From contig VZDJ01000219.1 of NCBI GenBank assembly GCA_008694505.1, positions 1,218,526 through 1,282,525 on the forward strand: a DNA stretch of 64,000 nucleotides, in the 5' to 3' direction. This document shows positions 59,948-64,000 of the stretch, one piece after another. This DNA comes from Cyanoderma ruficeps. Taxonomy: Eukaryota; Chordata; Aves; Passeriformes; Timaliidae. A program made the position numbers and the translations under genes. Within the stretch, counting starts at the first letter, position 1, and each line of letters opens with the position of its first letter. The notes beneath the pieces were generated by a model that saw nothing but the letters and a program-made list of their open reading frames with translations, was not told the origin of the DNA and ran no database searches.

Positions 59948-62185
59948 GTCTGAATCTTTGTCCCTTGAAGTTTTTTTTTCCTTGAGTAAGAATTTCAGAT
60001 ATGAATTAAATTCAGGACAATTGGTATTTAATGCATCTTTGAACATAAGGGTCTTTATAGAAGTATTTCCTATTAATTAAAGGTGTTGGAATGAAATAAG
60101 TTCATCTTGGATATTACAAAAGTGCAGTTTTTGAGTGGCTTGGCATAAAGAGTGTTTTCATAATGGAAGAAGGGGGGTATCTTCAACAATATCAAGACCA
60201 GCAGATTTCTCTTATATTTTCTCCTTTTCAGTGCCCAGATCACTTCGCAATGCAGAGAGTTTTTGGTAACCCGATTAAATTATTAATTTATCAAGTTCAG
60301 GATTTTGCCTTTTTTTTTTCTATAGTTTTACCTCTCTTAAGATGATTCTAACAAGAAATGCACACTCCTGCAGTGTTATCTTGACTTATTCTGTGATAGA
60401 TGGCTTTGGCATTTTCTAGTCTCATCCTTCCAAAGTATTTTGAAAGATTTTGTAATGAACATCTTCTCTCAGAAACTGATAATAAAGGTCTGTTAAGAGT
60501 AGGAATTAAAAATGTCAATTTGTTTGAACAGCTTGTGTTGTTTTAGTACAAATTGTTTGGTGAGTACACAAGGCTCCAGTTCCATCTGAATGACACTAAA
60601 TTATGCTGAACTAATTATATTCTTGCTTTATGTAGCCTGACATTTAATTACAGAAATTAAATTCTCTCTGCACACCTCACCCCACAAGTGCATGACATGC
60701 AGCTCTTTCCTGTAGCTCTCTCACCTGCTTTATCTCCCCATCAACTTCCATTTGCAGTAAAAATGTGTTTTCCTGAGAGCTTTTACCCAAGATGTTGCCT
60801 TCGAGTTGCAGATCATAAGCCATGTAAACCATTGGCATAGGTGCCATGTTTTAATTATTTCCAGAAGTGTGTATCAGTCTTAAATGATGGAGTTGAACTG
60901 TTCAATAAATTATGATTTGACCTTTTTTGTTCTCCATGGAAACCAGCCTTTTATTAATGCTACTGTTCTCCAGCAGCTTTCGTGATGTGTCTGGATCTGT
61001 AAGCAGATATTAAAGGAGAATAATTCCACACCAACACTGCCTTCCCCCCCTAAAGAGCACCATTTATTTTAAATTGCGTTTTTCAGATATGAAAATTGGG
61101 TGAAATGGTGAATCTATCAGCTGATACCACCATGGAAACAGAGGCTGCTCTGGCAGAGTGGAGCAGTCAGTTCCCAAAGGATTGCTGCTCTTGGGAAACC
61201 TGGATTTGCCCCTGCAAGGAGCACTCCAAGGAAGAGGAATATTCCAGGGTGTCCCTGCAGTGGAATTAGGACAGGGTACACCTGTACAAAATGAATTTGC
61301 CTTGGCTCACAGCATAGGAAAGAAAAAAGTTAATTTCCTATAAATATGTTAAAATACAAGCAGATCGTCGAAGTCAAGTTTAAGCACTTAAAACGTTACA
61401 TGTTGTGTTCAGTACAAGTTTTGTCCTGTGGTAATCTCTGAAAAATTTCTCAGAAAATTAAAACTCAATCTTTGTTAGTATGTTGCACTTTCATTTGCAG
61501 CATTAACTTTTAGTTAAATGTTGGAGCCAGAACTAAGCTGTGAAGTGTGTCTGGAGATCACTGTGACACGTGGTGTCCTCTGGTTCTACCTGGAGTCATT
61601 TTAAAATAGGGTCACGTTCTTGTCAGATAAGTTTTTTTTGACCTGATAATTAATAATTGTTTTTCTGGGTGATGTTTTGCACTTTTGAGATGCCTCAGAC
61701 TCTAATGCAGAATTTAAACTGCCCTCTTCTGTAATCATGCAAAAAGATGATTTATTTCTGTGGAGCAATGTCCGGGGAATTGTGAAACTGATGTTGATGG
61801 GAAGGTAGCTCTGTTCAGGATGGACAGGGAGTTTCCCAAGGTGTCAGTGCAGAGTGAAGGAGGGGAACCAGGATTGAGCTGTTGGCCCAATCAACCAGCC
61901 CGTTAGTTTGTGACTATTTGATTGCTTCACCTACAGAATCATCACCTGTATTTGGTTGTCAGTCAACACATCATTAGTATAAGATGCTCCAAAGCAGAGC
62001 TGTGGCCATTGGAGAATATTGAAAGCAGTACCTGCAATTTGGAGAACAGCTGAAGCGTTTTACTCCCTTTTCAGTGCTCTTTTGCTTCAGAGAAGTTTTT
62101 AACACTCAATCTTTTCTGTTCAAAATTCTAATTATGGTCATCTGGGACAAAATACCAGAGTTGTTGGGTTGTTGTATTTTTGGAG

Positions 62186-62258
62186 GGGTTTTTTGTACTT
62201 TTTTTGTTTGTTTTGTTTTGTTTTTTGGTTTTGTTTGTTTGGTTGGTTTTTTAAAAAA
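62186..62258. repeat. T/G-rich low-complexity tract (TTTTG / TTTGG units)
   Basis: About 70 nt of TTTTG, TTTG and GGTTGG units ends in an A run. Both strands give biased open frames (Phe/Cys-rich or Lys/Asn/Gln-rich), which are artefacts of the repeat. Confidence 0.9.
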
Positions 62259-62790
62259 TGCTGCTGTAGAACTAACAGCTTTTTCTGTTTCTCTGTGAAC
62301 GTCAAAGAAAATGAAGTGTTCTGGGATCCAACATACTGCCTATTAAAAAAATATCTGTATAATGTCACTGAGTACTTTGTCCAAATGTAGTTTTTAAAAG
62401 ACTGTACCATGTTATGTCCAAATGTTGCTCTTTGGAGTGTACAAAACAGTGTTCTTCAAGCCTGTTTTTTTTTGTAGACTCAAGATCTTTTCCCTTTTTG
62501 GAAGGACTGTTGCACTCTCAAAAACGAGAACCCTGGAAAGCGCTTGCGTCAAAAGTCTGTTGTCATTAGGTTTTAGCAAGTTAGAGAATAACCTGAAACA
62601 CGGAGGGGACAGCAAAAGCAGAGACAATCCTGGGCATGGCAGGTTCAATTTGTGACGTGCACTGATGGATTTCCTCAGAGGGTGCACAGTGAGCACGTGG
62701 CTGGCACGGGCATGGAAGACCAGAAGCCTTTTTTACTTTGCCCATTAAAAATTTGTGTAACGTCAACTTTCTATGGAACACAAAATTTGA

Positions 62791-62850
62791 CTCTCTTCCT
62801 CTCTCTTCTTCCTCTCTCTTCCTCTCTCTTCCTCTCNCCTCTCTCTCTCA
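62791..62850. repeat. CT-rich microsatellite (CTCTTCCT type) with one N
   Basis: A pure pyrimidine tract of CTCTTCCT and CTCT units has an ambiguous base at 62837. It is likely length-polymorphic, and the N probably reflects disagreement at the repeat. The open frames running through it in three reading frames are not genes. Confidence 0.9.
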
Positions 62851-63817
62851 TTTCTTTGAGCCCAAGCCATCCTGCAGTGCTCGAGGTGCTGCTGGGTGTG
62901 AGCAGGGCTGTGCAGGGGCAGTGGGTGTGTGTGCCTGACCTGCTGACCAGGCTGTGCAGGGGGACCTGCAGGAGGCTTTGGTGGTTTCAGAGCTGCTGGG
63001 AGGGTGGTGCTGGCGTGGTTTGGTACCTGGGGTGGGTTAAACTGTGGGGAAAGCTGGAAGAGGAAGGATGGCAGTGTGGGTTCCTGTAAATTCAACTTCA
63101 GCCTCATGGGAGGAGCACGCTGGGGTGTTGATGATTTTGTGAAGTCACTGAGGTGCTGGCAGGTGTGAAGCCTCCACAGCTTCCCCTCTGGTGTTGGGGA
63201 GTCTTGTTTCCTGTGCTTGCAGAACAGAAATGTGCCAAGACCAAGGAAAACCATTTAAATTCTAGTGAGAATTTTCAGGCAGGTTCAATTGGAGTTGCTC
63301 ATGGTCTAAGCACAGTGTGTTTGCTGACCTGAGCATGGCAGAGCCTGCACAGCTCCTGCAGTGGAGTTGTGTAAATCAGAAATTCTGTGAACAGGGACAA
63401 ACTCTGAGTGTCTGCAGCTGCATCTGGGTGCATCACACTCCTGGGGCTTAACCATGCTCTGTACCAGTACTAGGGACCAACTGCTTAATCCTTTCTTAGC
63501 AACAAATTAACGTATTGAAGCTGAAGTTTCATGTCATTAGGGGTCACATTGCTAGGAAGACAATTATGTTGTCTTCAGTTTATTTTGTTATCCATGTGTG
63601 CCCGTTGCTTGAGGAACAAAGTGTGGATTATCTTTTTAAGTTAAAGCGACTGGGAAATGATGACAGAAGTAGTGACTAGCAGAGAAATGGCAAACGTTTA
63701 CCAAACTGCTTTGAATCTCCTTGAAGGGTTTAAAAATTCCTGCAGTTTATGTAAAATAAACAAGCCCAAAACTTATGTCCTCTTTCCTTTCTGTTGTGTG
63801 GTCTCTTAATAAGGGAC

Positions 63818-63847
63818 TTTTTTTTTGGTGGGTTTTTTTTTTTTTGG
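63818..63847. repeat. T-rich tract with GGTGGG interruption
   Basis: Two T runs (about 11 and 13 nt) are separated by GGTGGG. This is simple low-complexity sequence. Confidence 0.85.
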
Positions 63848-64000
63848 TGACTCCAATTAGAAGGGTTTCTTGTGCTAAAGATTGATTAGGGGAATTTAGA
63901 AGAATGGAGTTCTCCAGTTCAAGTTACAAAATATACAAGGCTGTGCAGTAATTACATTTCCTGGAGCTGCTGCCTGGGCTTGATGCAGAGGTTGGTGTAG

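Larger units (their letters stand above)
28365..64000 (+). other. SLIT3: SLIT3 intron 4, 5' portion (at least 35,636 nt)
   Basis: This intron begins with GTAAGT at 28365 and does not end in the window. I looked for the next LRR exon (expected D-L-S-E-N-Q, then P-R-K-A-F) and saw no candidate. Recognised contents are a probable ERV LTR (46731-47097), a CR1 3' end (58515-58912), two weaker CR1-like tails (33566 and 41088), and several low-complexity tracts. GC-richer blocks lie near 30650-30800, 41580-41860, 43320-43560, 46170-46640, 51400-51680, 54230-54440 and 62870-63060. Their overlapping open frames show no known protein similarity. The rest is ordinary AT-rich intronic sequence. Long introns near the 5' end are known for SLIT3 in other vertebrates. 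Confidence 0.85.

Noticed and set aside
62763..63254. 163-codon minus-strand frame and overlapping + frames
   Set aside because: They run through the CT microsatellite and an N base; the Arg/Glu-rich stretch is translated repeat.
28365..64000. Search for the next SLIT3 LRR exon
   Set aside because: No acceptor followed by a D-L-S-E-N-Q type reading was found. Near matches to a 'gaaaaccagat' core (for example around 48583) lack an acceptor, the reading frame and the following LRR residues.
1..64000. Intronic microRNA miR-218-2, known to reside in SLIT3
   Set aside because: The mature sequence (beginning TTGTGCTTGATC) is not present. The only near match, TTGTGCTTGATGGG near 16560, diverges after the first 11 nt. 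The known host intron lies further downstream in the gene.
1..64000. tRNA, rRNA, CRISPR arrays, bacterial operons or phage features
   Set aside because: Nothing of the kind is visible. The window is vertebrate intronic DNA with spliced exons and avian-type retroelements.

Overview
The window is intronic vertebrate DNA, most likely from a bird, lying inside the 5' part of SLIT3 on the + strand. Three 72-nt exons with canonical splice sites encode consecutive leucine-rich repeats (LRRs). Their residues match SLIT3 better than SLIT1 or SLIT2 (recalled family sequences, no alignment run). The avian call rests on one clear CR1 LINE 3' end, two weaker CR1-like tails, and an ERV-type LTR of a kind common in birds. 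No order or species can be assigned.

Layout: 1-5650 is the 3' part of the intron before the first visible exon (intron 1 by the usual SLIT exon numbering). Exon 2 is 5651-5722, intron 2 is 5723-8211 (2,489 nt), exon 3 is 8212-8283, intron 3 is 8284-28292 (20,009 nt), exon 4 is 28293-28364, and intron 4 runs from 28365 past the window end (at least 35,636 nt). Only 216 nt (about 0.3%) is recognisably coding. All other long open frames have random-looking composition, often lie in GC-rich stretches, and resemble no protein I know.

The three exons are phase 2-2 modules of exactly one LRR each (24 residues), in the first LRR domain (D1) of the secreted SLIT guidance ligand, which signals through ROBO receptors. 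Signal peptide, first LRR cap, remaining LRR domains, EGF repeats, laminin-G and cysteine-knot domains all lie outside the window.

Repeats: a 5'-truncated minus-strand CR1 at 58515-58912, a probable solo LTR at 46731-47097, weaker CR1-like tails at 33566 and 41088, several homopolymer or low-complexity tracts (two containing N bases), a 37-nt-period duplication in intron 3, and a 12-pair inverted repeat in intron 1. Several intronic stretches look like candidate conserved noncoding elements, but this is inference only. I found no tRNA, rRNA, CRISPR array, nested protein gene or clearly new biological system.
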